Position numbers and translations under genes: made by a program
The notes under the pieces: model-generated
Databases searched by the model: none
Seen by the model: only the letters and a program-made list of their open reading frames with translations
Told to the model about the DNA's origin: nothing
Shown: positions 45,225 to 57,900 of the stretch, one piece after another
How positions within the stretch are numbered: the first letter of the stretch is position 1
Layout: each line of letters opens with the position of its first letter
Assembly: GCA_029449235.1 (NCBI GenBank)
Contig: JANATG010000003.1
Location: 1,612,001 to 1,676,000, forward strand
Length of the DNA: 64,000 nucleotides
Direction: 5' to 3'
From: Linnemannia schmuckeri
Lineage: Eukaryota; Mortierellomycota; Mortierellomycetes; Mortierellales; Mortierellaceae

Positions 45225-48200
45225 TTAACGCATAGAGTCTTGGAGCTGGTTCATCATCTTGGTCAACATCTCGTTCTCGCCTTTGAGTGTCTCGTTCGTT
45301 GCCTAGTCAAATCATGTGGAGAACAACCGTAAGTCCTTAAACTCACATGAGGCGGCAACTTTGATACATTTGAACAATCCAAAAACGTTAAGTAGACAGT
45401 ACCTTGTAGGTTTGAAGCTCCTTGGTGACCTTCTCGAGTTCAAGCGAGATGGCATTAGCCTCCTGTGCCTCATGAGATGCAACCTCCAGGGCCTTGACCT
45501 TCTCCTCCAAAGCAGAAACCTGACCCTTCAACTCCTTCTCCCTGGTCTGGCTCTCGGTTTGATGGTGCTCCTTCAGTCCTTGGATCTCCTCCTGGTGAGT
45601 CGACAAGACAGATCTGAGGCGTGCCTCGTGGTCCTGACCGTGCTGCTCATGCATCCTGGTCATGTTGTCCATGTTGGCCTGTGTCAATGTCTGCAACTCC
45701 TCCAAAGCAGTCTTGTGCTCAGCAGTCAATTTCTCCAACGCAGTTGTATGCTCTGCCTTCAACTGGTCCTCCTTAGCGGCAGCAGCAGCAGCAGCCTGGT
45801 CGCGCTCTTGATGAACGATAGTAAGGCTGGCACGAAGCTCCTCCAGCTCCTTCTCCAATGCCTGTCGTGATTCACCAATCTCCTTTTCCTTCTTAGCAAC
45901 CTCCCTTTCAACAGCCTGCTCTCCCTCAAGACGCAATTTGCTTAACTCCTCGGCGTGTGCAATTGCAGCAGTCTATAAGTATGTTGATTTGTTATTATAA
46001 GCAATAGCCATTGTAACCAGCGGCGACGATTGCTGACAATTGTAATCGTTGATCATGTAACCACCAACTTCGGGTTCCTTACCTTGCTCTCGTTCTCAAA
46101 TTTAGCCATCAACTCTTGAAGGGAAGCCTTGGCAGCGTTGGCCTGTTGCTCTGCATCTCCAGTGGCAGAGCTCAATTCCTCCTCCAACTTCTTCTGGGTA
46201 TGTTCCAAGTCGCTCAGGGCCTTCTGAGTGGCTTGCTCAGCCTTGGCAAGCTGCTCCTCGAGATCCTTGATAGCCGAGGCATGGAGGGACTGGATGTCCT
46301 CCAACTCCTTGGCGTGGCTGGCCTTCAGCTCCTGGCGATCTCCCTCAAAAGTGCTCTCCACCTGCTCGACGGCGCTCTGGACCTGGTCGTTCGCCTCCTT
46401 CTGCAACTCGGCAACACGAGCCTCGTGCTCGACAATCAACTCTGCGATACGAGCCTCATAGTTGGTCTCGAGTTTTTTGAGCTCGGCATCCTGAGACTTT
46501 TGCACATCAGCCACAAACTCCGAGAACTTGCCCTGAACGGCATCCAACTCCAACTGCATCTTACCCTTAACGGTGTTCTCGACGGTGGTGAGTTCCTCGG
46601 CGTGGAGAGCCTTGAGGGACTCAAGCTCAGTGGCGTGGGCAGCCTTCAAGGAATCAGTGCCAGCATTAGAGTTCCGCTTCAAGTCTGCAACCTCGGCGTT
46701 GTACTTCTCCTGGAGGGTCTTCAACTCGGACTCCAGCTCGGCAATGCGTGCCTGATGTGCTTGTTGAGCGGTAGTCGACTCGTTATGGATCTGGTCCTTG
46801 ACAGCCTCGACATGGGCCTTGTTCTCAGCATCAATCTTGTCCTTCAACTCAGCAAGGGCCTCAGCGTGTTTGGCTTGGAGAGCCTCAATGGCACCTGACT
46901 CCTCTCCTGCACGGTCGTTCAACGCAGCAGTGTGTGCGGCCAAAATGCCGTTCAACTCCTTAGTGTGTTGCTCGTGGAGATCGTTCTATTCCATAGATAT
47001 TAATTTGGCAGAAATTAGATGGCTGACGATGTCGTACCACGAGCAAGCGACAAATATGAGCAAGAAGCAGTGTAAATTACCTCAACTTGTTCCTTGGCCT
47101 CCTCAATCTTTTGCTCAAACAGCTTTTTGAGGGTATCGACCTCCTCACCATGATCAGTCAAAAGCTGGGTCAACTCCTCCTGGTGACTCAAGCGAAGCTC
47201 TTCCAGATCCTGACCATACTTGACATTAATGTCATCTTCGGCACCTAAACGTTCCTGTCTGGCGGCCTGTAGCTCAATCTCGAGGCTCTGAAGCTTATCT
47301 TCATGGATTCTGTTCAACTCCTCGAGGGTGGTCGAGTGCAATGCCTGCGACTCCTCGAGCTTCTGGCGAAGGTCAGCAACCTCCTCGTATTTCTTAGAGT
47401 ACTCCTCCAGTTCTTGGTGTAGCGAGGTCAACTCGGCCTCCGAAGCAGCATTCCTCTCAGCCTGCTGGTGGTTCAACTCCTTGATTTTTTCCTCATGCTC
47501 GACGCGCAGTTTCTAACAATAATAAATAAAAACAAGAACCGGTATGGTGAGTCAATACCAGTGCTGTCTGAAAATAGTGCAAAAATAACAGGGTCCATTC
47601 CCGCTGAGCAATAGTGAGCCGGCAATGACCAGGGCTCAACCAAGATAGGTTGTCCTGTTTTTGTCCTATCCGCCCGACCATGTGGCCAACTGAATGAGCA
47701 CGCTTACCTCAACAAGGGCGCTAAGACTCTCGATCTCGCCCTTGAGTGTGGCGATCTCCTGCTCCTTGCTAGCAATGGCCTCTGCGACCAATGCCTGACT
47801 CTAATTTTGGGGACAGGAATAAAGCTAGTTAGCTGATATGCGTTGTTGGGGAGTTATCGCTTGTTTCGTTTTTCGCATTGCCTTCTCTTTCGTCTCCCCT
47901 TGAATCAATGGCATTAAACTCTGCATACATGGGCGTCTTCAGAACACCTGACGGATGAGAGGGAAGGGCTAGAAAGGGTAGAAATGTTGTCCTACTATCT
48001 GTTCTGTCACACACACAAAATCCCATCCTTTCCTCCATACCCCAGCGACACAAACACGCGCATGAAAAAGCAGATGGACACAGAAAAAAGAGCCAGACTA
48101 CAACAAAAAAATCTCTCCCTTCGTCTCTCTTCCTGCGTGTTGTTCACTGTATTTTTTTCTTTTTTTTTTTGTGCTTGGGGCCGTGCCAGCAGTTGGAAAA

Positions 48201-49550
48201 AACATTTTATCCCTCTCAATATTTCCCTTGCTTATTTTCGTCTTCCTTTACCTGAGCTTCAATCTTGGAGAGGTCAACCTCAGGAACAATCGTTTCACCA
48301 CCATCGCTTGAGACGGTGTCTGCGTGTGAGTTGGAGCCAGTCTCCAATGTGTTGCGAAGGGTAGTCAGCTCCTCCTCCTTGACCTTCAATTGTGCCGAAG
48401 CCTCCTCGTACTATCGAAGGAAGAAAAGAAAAGGGGTTAAAAAAACAGTATTAGCTCAAGACCTGATTAGCCAAATAGAGAGAGTCATGTAGCACACAAC
48501 AAAAACCATTCTAAACCCCATTAAGGCAGTGTTTGTCCCTCTCTCCTTGCTTTTCTTTTCTTTTACCTTCTCACGAAGGACAGCCAGCTCCTTTTTCAAC
48601 TCCAAGGCCTCCGAAGGACCAGCCGAACGGACAGAGCGCACGCTGCCGGGAGAAGAGGTGACGGAGCCAGTTCTCGAGACAGCACCAGTTCTGCTAGTGG
48701 CGGGACCGGTGGAGGACGTGGTCGAGACACGCTTAATTCCAGGCGAGGAAGCAGACGTGGGAGTAGGTTTGACAGCCGTGGAGCGTGCAGTAGTAGCGCT
48801 GGCAGTAGTCGACTTGAGAGGGGTGCGGGTGGTGGTGGGAGTTCTAGTTGCAGTAGTAGTAGGCTTGGTTGTGGTTGTTGTAGCGGTACGAGTAGTAGTT
48901 GTTGGGGTGGTCCTAGTTGCGGTCGCAGTAGTGGGAGTGCGACGGGCAGTTGCAGTCGAAGGAGTAGTAGTAGTAGAGGGAGTCGCGGTAGCAGTCCTCC
49001 GTACAGTAGTTGTAGTTGGAGTCGCCGTGCTTGGGGTAGTGGTGCGTCTGACTGTAGAGGGCGAAGTGCCAGAAGTCGTGGACGTGCGAGGAGAGGTCGT
49101 GGACGTTGTCCTATTGGGGGTTCCTGTTGCTCTGGCGGTGGTCTTGGCTGCACCAGCAGCACCTGCTGCCTTGGCCTTGTTGGCAGCTAGGGTAGCCGCG
49201 GTAGCAGCACGACGGGCAGCGACAGAGGAAGGGGCCGAGGCGGCAGCGCCGGACTTGCTGCTGGGGCTGGCAGGAGTGCTGGATATCTTTGCAGAGGTAG
49301 CGCTGTTGCTTGGACTGGCGGGAATAACGACTCCTGCGTCTTCAGGGGCAGGTGTGGAGGGAACGGCCTCGTCGTCGTCGTGGCCCGCGGTCTCAGTGGA
49401 GTGCTCGACGGGAGCAGGAGACTCAGCATGGCTCTCGAGGTGGACGTCGGCTGCTACGATGGGGCTGGCGGGCTCGGGAGTCTCTTGGGGGTTGCTAGGA
49501 GCAGGGCTGGCAGGAGCGATGATCCCGGGAGCATTCTCGACATCAGCCAT
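45225..49550 (-). CDS. Large coiled-coil protein with Thr/Pro/Ala-rich basic N-terminus
   Basis: 1072 residues in seven exons: 49550-48567, 48410-48252, 47800-47708, 47512-47081, 46985-46083, 45972-45403, 45302-45225. Every intron is in phase 0. Residues 1-300 are disordered: an acidic Pro/Ala start (MADVENAPG), then long Thr/Ala/Pro runs dotted with Arg and Lys (TVRRTTTPST, TARRTPTTAT). From about residue 305 (ALELKKELAVLREK) nearly the whole remainder is heptad-patterned coiled coil with Glu/Leu/Lys/Ala and repeated HxxEL motifs (HAEALAEL, HATELESL, HAEELTTV, HAKELEDI). No motor, CAP-Gly or kinase motif was seen. A cytoskeletal tether, vesicle tether or septal/spindle scaffold is plausible, and the basic N-terminus could bind microtubules, but this is inference only. 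Confidence 0.88.
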
Positions 49551-50511
49551 TGTTTTATTGTTTGTTTTTGTTGTACGAGGTTAGATGGAGGGAAGGGATG
49601 AGGAAGAGAGATGCAGATGACAAAACAGCAAAGAAAGTTATTTTGCTGTCGAGAGGGTGGGTGTGAATTGTGGAGAAAGGTGAAAGGACGAAGAAGAAGG
49701 AGAAGGAGGAGAAAAGAGAAGGGGTTGGGCGAGAGTGATGGAGGAAAAGAAGAGAGAAAGAAGGGGAACGATGAAAAAGAAAAAAAAAAGAGGAGAGGGG
49801 GGACAGTAACAAAAAGGGAGGGAAAGGGATATGGGAACACAACAACGACATGCAACGACAGAAAAGAGAGTTTGCTCTGTGTATGTATCAAATCAATGGT
49901 ACGAGAGGAGTGGAATAGGGGAGGGAGGGGAGGGAGAGGATGAGATGATGGGACGAATGGTATGATACATGACAGGCATCAACGCAATTCAGTGCACTCA
50001 CTCCTCTTAATCAACTACCTGACCATCCGGTGTGAATGTATGGGATGCACCTTTGTCGAAAGGACAAATGTGGTAATAATATTAATAGTCGAGACGATAG
50101 CATCCATCCATCCTCTATCCAATGGGTCAACTGGTCCACGGCATGCCACACACAGGGCATGCTGCCGGTCTTGTCTCGGCCATGTTTTGTATTCATTCAT
50201 ACCAACAACATAAAGCAACCGTGAGTGCCATGGGACGCAAAGCAAGTCGCCTATCCTTTTTTTTTCTTTCTTTTCCGTTCTTTCTTTTCTTTATTCACTA
50301 TACAAAAAAATCTGTTGTTGTCGCCTTTGTTCCCGATGGTGTCTGTCCGTTGTCCATTGAGGTGATAAACAAAGCGGGAAATGCAAACCAAGTAGCGTAA
50401 ACAAACCAGCAACAAAAACGGAAAAGAAGTGCTTCAAAGAGGCATGATGAATAAATGGGAGACAGATGCCCTTTTTTCAACAGACAACAGACAAAAACAG
50501 CAATAAAAAGA
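49551..50511. other. Gap upstream of the coiled-coil gene
   Basis: The coding strand of the neighbouring gene is very pyrimidine-rich at 49600-49850, typical of a promoter or leader. No gene is supported. Confidence 0.6.
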
Positions 50512-52881
50512 CTAAAATTCACTGGCGGGTCGCCTGTGGCTGATGAAGACCTCGACACCGTTACGGGAGAACATCACAATGTCACCCAGCTGGTGAGGCT
50601 CAAACCCAGGCGAGGCGTTGATATCATAGCGTTGCAGGAGACGCGTCAAGGCCAGCTGGGCAGTCGTGTAGGCAAGATTTTGACCCAGACAGATACGGGG
50701 ACCCGCATGGAAGGGCACAAACATGAACGGACGGATCTTGCCCACGCGCTCCGGTCCCCAACGATCAGGGTCAAACTCCAACGCATCATCTCCCCACAGC
50801 TCAGGGAGACGGTGCGTTGCATAGGCGCAATAGGCGACAGCGGATCCAGCAGGGATATAGTAGCCGTTCGGAAGCACATCTTCCTCGACGCTCTCTCTAT
50901 ATGGTAAGAACAAGGAATGGACATGATGGGAGAAAATATGAATGGATGTAACTCCAACGAGAGAGGAGAGGGTGAGAAACTTTCTGCTCTTAATCATCCG
51001 AATCCTGCCACGAGAAGCCAAGACCAAAAAAACAGGCGTAAACTTGTATATTCATGCGAAACATTAATCAAGTACTTTAACATTCATTCATAACAGTACC
51101 TTGGGTTGATTGGCACGGGAGGGCAGAGTCGAAGCACCTCATTAATAACCTGCTTCTGATACCTAGTGTTGACAAACGGCAAGCAAAGACAGATGGGTGA
51201 GGATCAAACGTGCGGCAACAAGAGAGGGGTCGCAACATGTGTCAACGATGATGCTTAGCATGTCATCATATGGTAATTCTACATGTACGTATTGATGGAC
51301 TTACTTGAGCTTTTTGATATCTTCGTATCCGGGGACGCGATCAGGTCCGATCACTTCGAGAATCTCCTGGTGCAGCTTTTCAAGCACCTTGGGGTGCTGA
51401 GCGAGCTTCCAAGTCGTCCATGTTAGCAACGACGCCGTCTATCATTCAGACAAGTCGAGAGCGTGAGAGAGGCGAAGAGCAAAGGTTGGATGAACCCACA
51501 TTTGCACTTTGCACAGCAGAGAGTAAGACATACGCGCTTATTACAGTATAAAAAAACGTACCGTGTCGCGACCGGCAAGCAAAAAGTTGAGGAGCATATC
51601 ACGAAGATACTTGTTGTCAAAACCGTCCTCATCCTGTTGACTCAAAAAGTGGTCCAACAGCGTGTCGCGTCTGCCATTCTCTTCTTCCACATTCTCCTTT
51701 CCAGTCTCCTCCTTTTCCTGGGCTCGTGTGGTCTGACGCGCTCTGGCATCGTCAATGATCTTGTAAACAAAATCATCAAGCTTCTTGATCTCGGTCATCA
51801 TCCTTCGTCGAGGCAAGATGTATTTCCACATGGGGATGCGGAAACGCCAAGCGGTCATCGTCTGGGCATAGTTGAACGCTGTGCTGAATTCAGTCTGTTC
51901 GTTTTTGAGGGCATCTACCGTTGCACCGAAAAGGAACTCGGAAGCCTCATCCAATGTGAAGCGGCAAAAGACGTTCTTTTGTGAATCAATGTGTACAGTG
52001 AGAGTGGTTAGATTCTAGAGACGTCGACACAGTAGAACAAACTTTGCGGGTCATCATGTACGCGCTCAAGAATAATGAGTGGATACTTACTTGGACCTCG
52101 AGAGGGGTATTTGGTTTGGTGGCGATGTGCTTATCGATGAGGACAAGGAGTCCGTCGACGTGCTTGTTGATCAAAGCCGCGTCCTTGAATTCGGATGTTT
52201 GGAAATGAGGTCTGAACAAGGTGTAGTCGAAAGAGTGTAGAGGACACGAAGAATTGAGCTTTTTGTTAGTTGACACAAGCAATTAGACACCTGGGTCGCA
52301 CGAGCAATTGACAAATAACAGGATTGACGGGAGGAAGAGGAGTTATTATTAAAAATGAAGATATTGTTGTTCATTACCTTGCGATTTGGCGCTGGGATTT
52401 CCAAGTTTCTCCGTCCGCATTGAAGATTCCAGAGCCTAAGAAGTCATGGAAGATGTCCTTGAAATATGGTCCTGTATAGGCACCCAACGAGAATATAAGT
52501 TAGAATGGGGTTTGCCTCGATGTAAAAACGTAAAGTCAAGAGAAATCTCAAACCACCTTTTTCATAGTTGGGCTGGTTCTTGGCAAGGATGTGCTGAATG
52601 CTGGAAGGGTCCGTGACAACAATAAAGTCATCATTGAGACCCTTAAAGTTGATAGTATTTCCATAGAGCTTCATGTCCTTGAGCAACATCTCGAGCTCGT
52701 CTTGACCCCTCCACATGTTGTAGATGTAGCTGACAACAGAGTCAATCTGCAAGGGGAGATAGCTTTTGGGCTCGGGGATACGGACTGATTTCGACTCGAG
52801 CTCGGTCTTCTTCTTAGGCTTAAAGGCGTAGGCTGCAGTCGCTATTGCCACCGCTGTGCTGAGCACCACCGTTGGATTCAT
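50512..52881 (-). CDS. Cytochrome P450 monooxygenase
   Basis: Membrane-bound haem monooxygenase, 511 residues, seven exons: 52881-52557, 52471-52378, 52211-52091, 51975-51562, 51438-51305, 51162-51100, 50896-50512. A short N-terminal hydrophobic anchor (MNPTVVLSTAVAIATAAYAF) is followed by a KPKKK stop-transfer. The I-helix reads LLAGRDTTAS (about 312-321, split by an intron), the K-helix EVLR gives ExxR, PERF appears as FDPDRW, and the haem loop is FHAGPRICLG with the ligand Cys near 453. AGRDT and the overall pattern resemble fatty-acid or alkane hydroxylases (CYP52/CYP86/CYP509-like clans), but the subfamily cannot be fixed by eye. It acts in the ER with cytochrome P450 reductase. The first donor is GTGGTT, chosen because it joins YEKG to PYFKDIF in frame. 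Confidence 0.95.
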
Positions 52882-53985
52882 TGTGAATGAAGGAGGGAGG
52901 AGGAATGATGGGTTGAGGATGAGAGTGCCAAAGTGTAAATGTTAAATGAAAAAAAAAGAAAGTCGAAATGAGGAGCAAAGAGGTTTATTTAAAATTCTCG
53001 GACAAATCCTTAGTTGTGAGCAATCGATCGGTTGGCTAGGTTGTATGCTGGCTCGTTTGCTCACGACAACGTACATCCACGTTAGACAAATGTCGTCCTT
53101 CTCTTGTAGCCAGCATAAAAAAAGAACGAAGGGGAAAAGGGGCGTGGAAAAGAGTACTCTGCATGCTTGCTCGAGTCGCCAAGAGCCTGTGTGTGTGTGT
53201 GTGTGCACGGTGACATTTGCTAAGATGGTTGACATCGTTGTTCAGACCTGAGTATTTGACCCAAAGATGGTCGATTTGTGCTTTCAAATCGCATCGCCCC
53301 GGTCAATTATCTCTCCGAGCCAATGATTTCCAACCGATGCCAAGGGCTTTGTATTCCTTTCTTTCTCGCTCCCTATTCATCACTTCAAACGTGTCGATGG
53401 CTGTGAGGAAGGTGGCGGTCGCGACCGAGAAAGAATAGAGTCTCTAGAAAGCCAAGACACATGAAATGAAATGACCAGGGCGGGCCAGTCTTTGGTAAGT
53501 TTTCAAATTTAGAGCACAGAGTGATTAAGAGAGTGAGAGCAGAAAGCGAGCAGTAGATGTTGGCAAAAATGGGATCGTCCTAATTTTTTTCTGTGAGACT
53601 TGGTGTTCGCCACCAAATGCAGACAGAAGGATCCACTCGACAAACACCGCTCATTCCCCCTTTCGATCTTTTGTCAGTGGCGAGGCGACTTGTTTCAATG
53701 CCGACAACTAAAATCTCTAGGTTGCTTCCTTCACACCTTGACAATCATCGTCATCAATCATCGGGAATTGGATGGGGAACGATGTCATCAAAGAAAGAGT
53801 CTTCATGAGATACGCAATGTTTTTATTATTGGAATGTAGCCAGATATGACACGCAGGCAAAAAAGGCATTGCCAGACTGGCTCAGGTTCATTCCAGAATC
53901 GACGATGGTAAGAGTAAGACGGCGGGAGTAAGATAACAAACGCGATTCTATGATCTGATTTCCGTCGTGGAGGACAAAGAGGGTC
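52882..53985. other. Gap between P450 and copper transporter genes
   Basis: Upstream side of the P450 gene and 3' flank of the Ctr gene. A short (GT)n run occurs near 53189-53204. No gene is supported. Confidence 0.6.
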
Positions 53986-54692
53986 CTAGTGGCAGCTCAA
54001 AGCTTTGGTGGCCGAGGACAACGAGTCTCCGCCAAAGTAAAAGAAGCCGACGCCGGCACCAATGACCGTGGCGGCCATCAGGTATCCGTTGTAAGTCATG
54101 AAGATGAGCATTAGGAAAAACCCGACAAAGACCTGTGCCATGTAGAACAACGCGCGCGCGAGCTGCTGCTGGTTCGACAACCTACATATCACACAATGTA
54201 ATTAAGTGGTTTGGTTAGCATCATCGAGATTGACGTTCAAAAACAACAACATAAGCTTGCAAACACTGTTGGTGAGCTTAGCCTCCTTAGCCCTTATGCT
54301 CACCTCAGGGTGTAAGGTCTGCCTGCCAGGAGTGGGGTCTGGTCCTCTGCGACTCCCCCGACAGCATGCGAGGATGCGTCGCTGGTCTGTCTCTTCCTGG
54401 CGCCTTCCAAGAGACGCTCCTCGTACTTGCGAGAGTAGGCGCGGAGCATCTCGTACGAGGCTGAGAGTCCGATGATGATGATACAGGAGACAACAAGCGC
54501 AAAGGGTGTGTTGATCTTCCAGGACTCAAAGACGACGCAGAGGTTCTCGGTCGACCAGTTGAAGAGCATGTTCATACTGCACATAGCGTCGTCTCCTCCG
54601 TGGCCTCCGTGTCCACCATCATGGTCACCGCCGCCTCCTCCTCCTCCTCCTCCTCCACCGCCGTGTCCTCCGTGTCCGCCGCCGTGGTCCAT
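53986..54692 (-). CDS. Ctr-family copper transporter
   Basis: Trimeric Cu(I) channel subunit, 194 residues. Exons: 54692-54304 and 54181-53986. The N-terminus (MDHGGGHGGHGG, then a Gly run and HDGGHGG) is Gly/His-rich and likely binds copper; it leads to MCSMNMLFNW before TM1 (FALVVSCIIIIGLS). A cytosolic loop holds KYEERLLEGARKRQ. TM2 and TM3 come from exon 2: FMTYNGYLMAATVIGAG includes the MxxxM-like Met pair and a GxxxG packing motif. The C-terminus ends SCH, in line with the Cys/His copper-transfer end of Ctr proteins. It is closer in layout to Ctr2/Ctr3 forms than to long Ctr1, and may sit in the plasma or vacuolar membrane. The start codon is the ATG just before the His/Gly region. Confidence 0.92.
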
Positions 54693-54977
54693 TATAGAGA
54701 TGTTGATAGGGGTATGTCTTGAGTTAGTGGGTGTAGGGATTTGAACAACAGTGAAAGACAAGGGACGGTGTAAGGAAGAGAGAAGTGAAGGGGTGGTGGG
54801 AAACAAAGATGTCGAAGAGTTCAAAAAGCAAGGAGCTCCGTGCAAAATTGCGGCCTTTGTTGGACCAATAGCGTGACTGCGACTGTCCGCCATTTTGAAT
54901 GAGAAGGTGAGAGGGATGAGACTCGAATGTCCAGACGAGCTCTCAACTCATCACTCAGGCAACTTGTCGTCAGCACC
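54693..54977. promoter_or_regulatory. Short bidirectional promoter (Ctr / DIS3L)
   Basis: Only 285 bases separate the start codons of the divergent copper transporter and DIS3L genes, so both promoters must share this stretch. No specific operator was recognised. Confidence 0.5.
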
Positions 54978-57900
54978 ATGCTCAGGAAAGAAAACGTCCA
55001 TTTCCGAAAGACAAACAAGAACACCGTCGTCAAGAGGGTACGCGAAGGTATGCTCCACTCACTTTCCATCCACGGATAAAAATGCAAAGCAACACAACAT
55101 AAACATAAAAACACTCTCTTACACACTCTCCTCCCCTACTGCTATCCCTGAACTGGGCCCCCTTTATGCCGACAGTTTACCTCCGCAATGATATCCCGTG
55201 TCTGTCAACACAGTGCCCAAAGGAGCCGCCTTGTCATGAAGCGGTCAAGGTCGAATCCAGCCTCCTGAGCGCAGAACAGGACTACTACCTGATCCCGGAC
55301 TACTCTGTACGTCCATGCCTGCTTCTTTTTTCTTTTGACGCGGATCAGTTGCATTGTTGACACACACATCCTCATGCTAATAGTATTATTACTTCACTGG
55401 TTAATAGGTCGCGTTGCGATATGTTGAATTGCTGGAGCAAGAGGAGCTGACACACATTATTTTCACGGAAACAATTCTCCAACGGGTATAGCCTATTCTT
55501 ATTTTTATTGAAGATAGAGCGATCTGCATTTAGCAAAGGCATGTCGTAGCTAATCTGGACCCCAACTTCTGTTGTGACAAATAGTTACAGAGCGAGGACA
55601 AGTCAAGGACATACAAGAGTCTGCGTCAGGTTGCCAAGGATCCTCGGCGTCGCAGTGTTGTTTTCAGTAATGAGCATTGCAAGGAAACAAACGTCCTGCG
55701 AGAACCTGAGGAATCGATCGAGCACCGGGATTGGCGAGCGCTCGTGCAGACAGCGGCCTGGTACCGGCGTCACTTGCACGGCTGCGCGAATATCATTCTA
55801 CTCTCAGAAGAGGTAAACACTCACGTCTATTGTGTATTCACTTCATTTTATTGGTGTCGCATAGTAGCGTCAAACTGCTAAATATCTCTAATACTGCCTT
55901 TGCTGAAAATAGTTCAATCAGGAGGATGTTTTGAGGATTGATGATACTACAGGAATTAAAGTCATGAGTTTGAAGGAGTACCTGACGCAGTTCTGGCCAA
56001 GGACCGCGGTACTGCATGAGCTCTTGACATCACTAAAGGAGGCCATTCTGGAAGAAGATCTCGAGAACAAGACTCAGGGTTCGACCACTTCAAAGAAGGC
56101 ATCTGGAGGAACAGGATACCAGGAAGTAAGTCCAAAACTATACGCTGTAACTGTAGGCCACATACGTCGCGGAGATAAATATTCTGACATTAGCACTTAC
56201 TATTGTGACTTAGTACAAACCACTCTCGGAGCTGGAGGCAGGTGTAAAATCGGAACGGTTCTTTCAGGGAGTGATGCGGGTCCGTGCCAACCATCGAGAT
56301 CAGGCATTCATCCGCGGGGATGCAAACATCGGCGAGATTGTCATTGTGGGATCAGAACACAGGAACCGAGCGGTTCACGGCGATGTCGTTGTTGTTGAGC
56401 TTTTGAACAAGTCCTCCTGGGTGGCACCCTCGACACACATCTCATACAACCCTGAGGAAGTTCATGCAGCAGCAGAGGATGAAGAAGAGAGCTCGAGCGG
56501 GGTTCGCACTCGTGAGGTGAAGCCTACAGGTCGAGTGGTTGGTATCATGTCCAGGAACTGGCAACCCTATGTCGCTACTTTGCAGGAAGGCTCAGAAAAG
56601 GAAGCAGGATCGTTTCATCTGGTATTACCCTTAAACCCCATCATCCCCAAGATCAGGATTCGACACCACGATGCCAAAGTCCTCGCAAACCAGCGAATTG
56701 TTGTTCGTATCGACAGCTGGCCTGTCAACTCACAGTACCCTAACGGACATTATGTCCGCAGCATCGGACCCGCACACGATTTGGACACTGAGATCTCTGC
56801 CATTTTGATCGAGCATGGTATCTCTGTTTCCCAGACAACCCAGGGATTCAGCGAGGGCTCCTTGAAGGAGATGCCCATCAATACCCCAGAGCGACCCTGG
56901 GTAGCAGATCCAGCAGAGTTGAGCAGGCGTCGAGATCTGAGGAATCACATTGTTTTCAGTATCGATCCTCCTAACTGTCAGGATATTGATGATGCTATTT
57001 CTATAAAGGAGATCGGGAATGGGCAGATCGAATTTGGAGTACATATTGCAGATGTCAGTTACTTTGTCAAGGAGAACTCGTTGACGGATTTGGAGGCAAG
57101 GGCTCGTGGAACAACTGTTTACCTGTCTGACCGCCGTTTTGACATGTTGCCCAAAGTGCTTAGTGAGCAGCTCTGCTCTCTCCGTCACCATGTCGACCGA
57201 TATGCCAGTAAGTGTCTTGGTTATGGCTTTAGAGATGAATGTAGAGATGTTTCAAGACGCACAGATCACTAATACAATGCTTTTTTGGTTCCCAAATAGT
57301 GTCGGTGATGTGGACACTTGACTCAGAGGCAAATGTGTTGACAACGTGGTACGGACGTTCAGTGATTCGGTCTGCTTGCGAGATGGAGTATGAGCAAGCA
57401 CAGGGGCTGTTGAACGGCAAAGATGTCGTCCCAGGATTGGACGCTAAGATCTGCAAGCAGCTCAAACCATCTGTTGTATTGCTCGCTAAGACAATGCGCA
57501 AAGTCAGAGTACGTTTCCCTTTTTTGTTTCCCTTTTTGTTTTTAATGAAATATACATTTTTGGTGGCGTACGAGTCTAACAAATTGTTTTTACACAATGT
57601 ATAAATAGGCCCGTCGCATGGCAAAGGGAGGTTTGGAGCTGGAGAGCTCCGAGGTCAAGTTCAAGTTCAAGGAGGAAGGCGGCGGGATCTCGGACATTCT
57701 GCCAAAGCAACCGCTGGAGGTGCATCAAATCATTGAGGAGGCCATGGTCATGGCTAACGGCTATGTCGCGCAACGGATCTACCAAGGCTTCAGAGAGTCG
57801 GCCATGCTCCGTCACCATCCCCCTCCTATCGAGAGTCATTTCAAGATGTTGCTCCGTGCCGCTGAGAGCAGGGTATAAACTCTCTTCTCTGTTGTTCCCG

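Noticed and set aside
48529..49584. 351-codon plus-strand frame opposite the coiled-coil gene start
   Set aside because: Val/Ala repeats are the complement of the Thr/Ala-rich sense coding region; the sense frame splices correctly.
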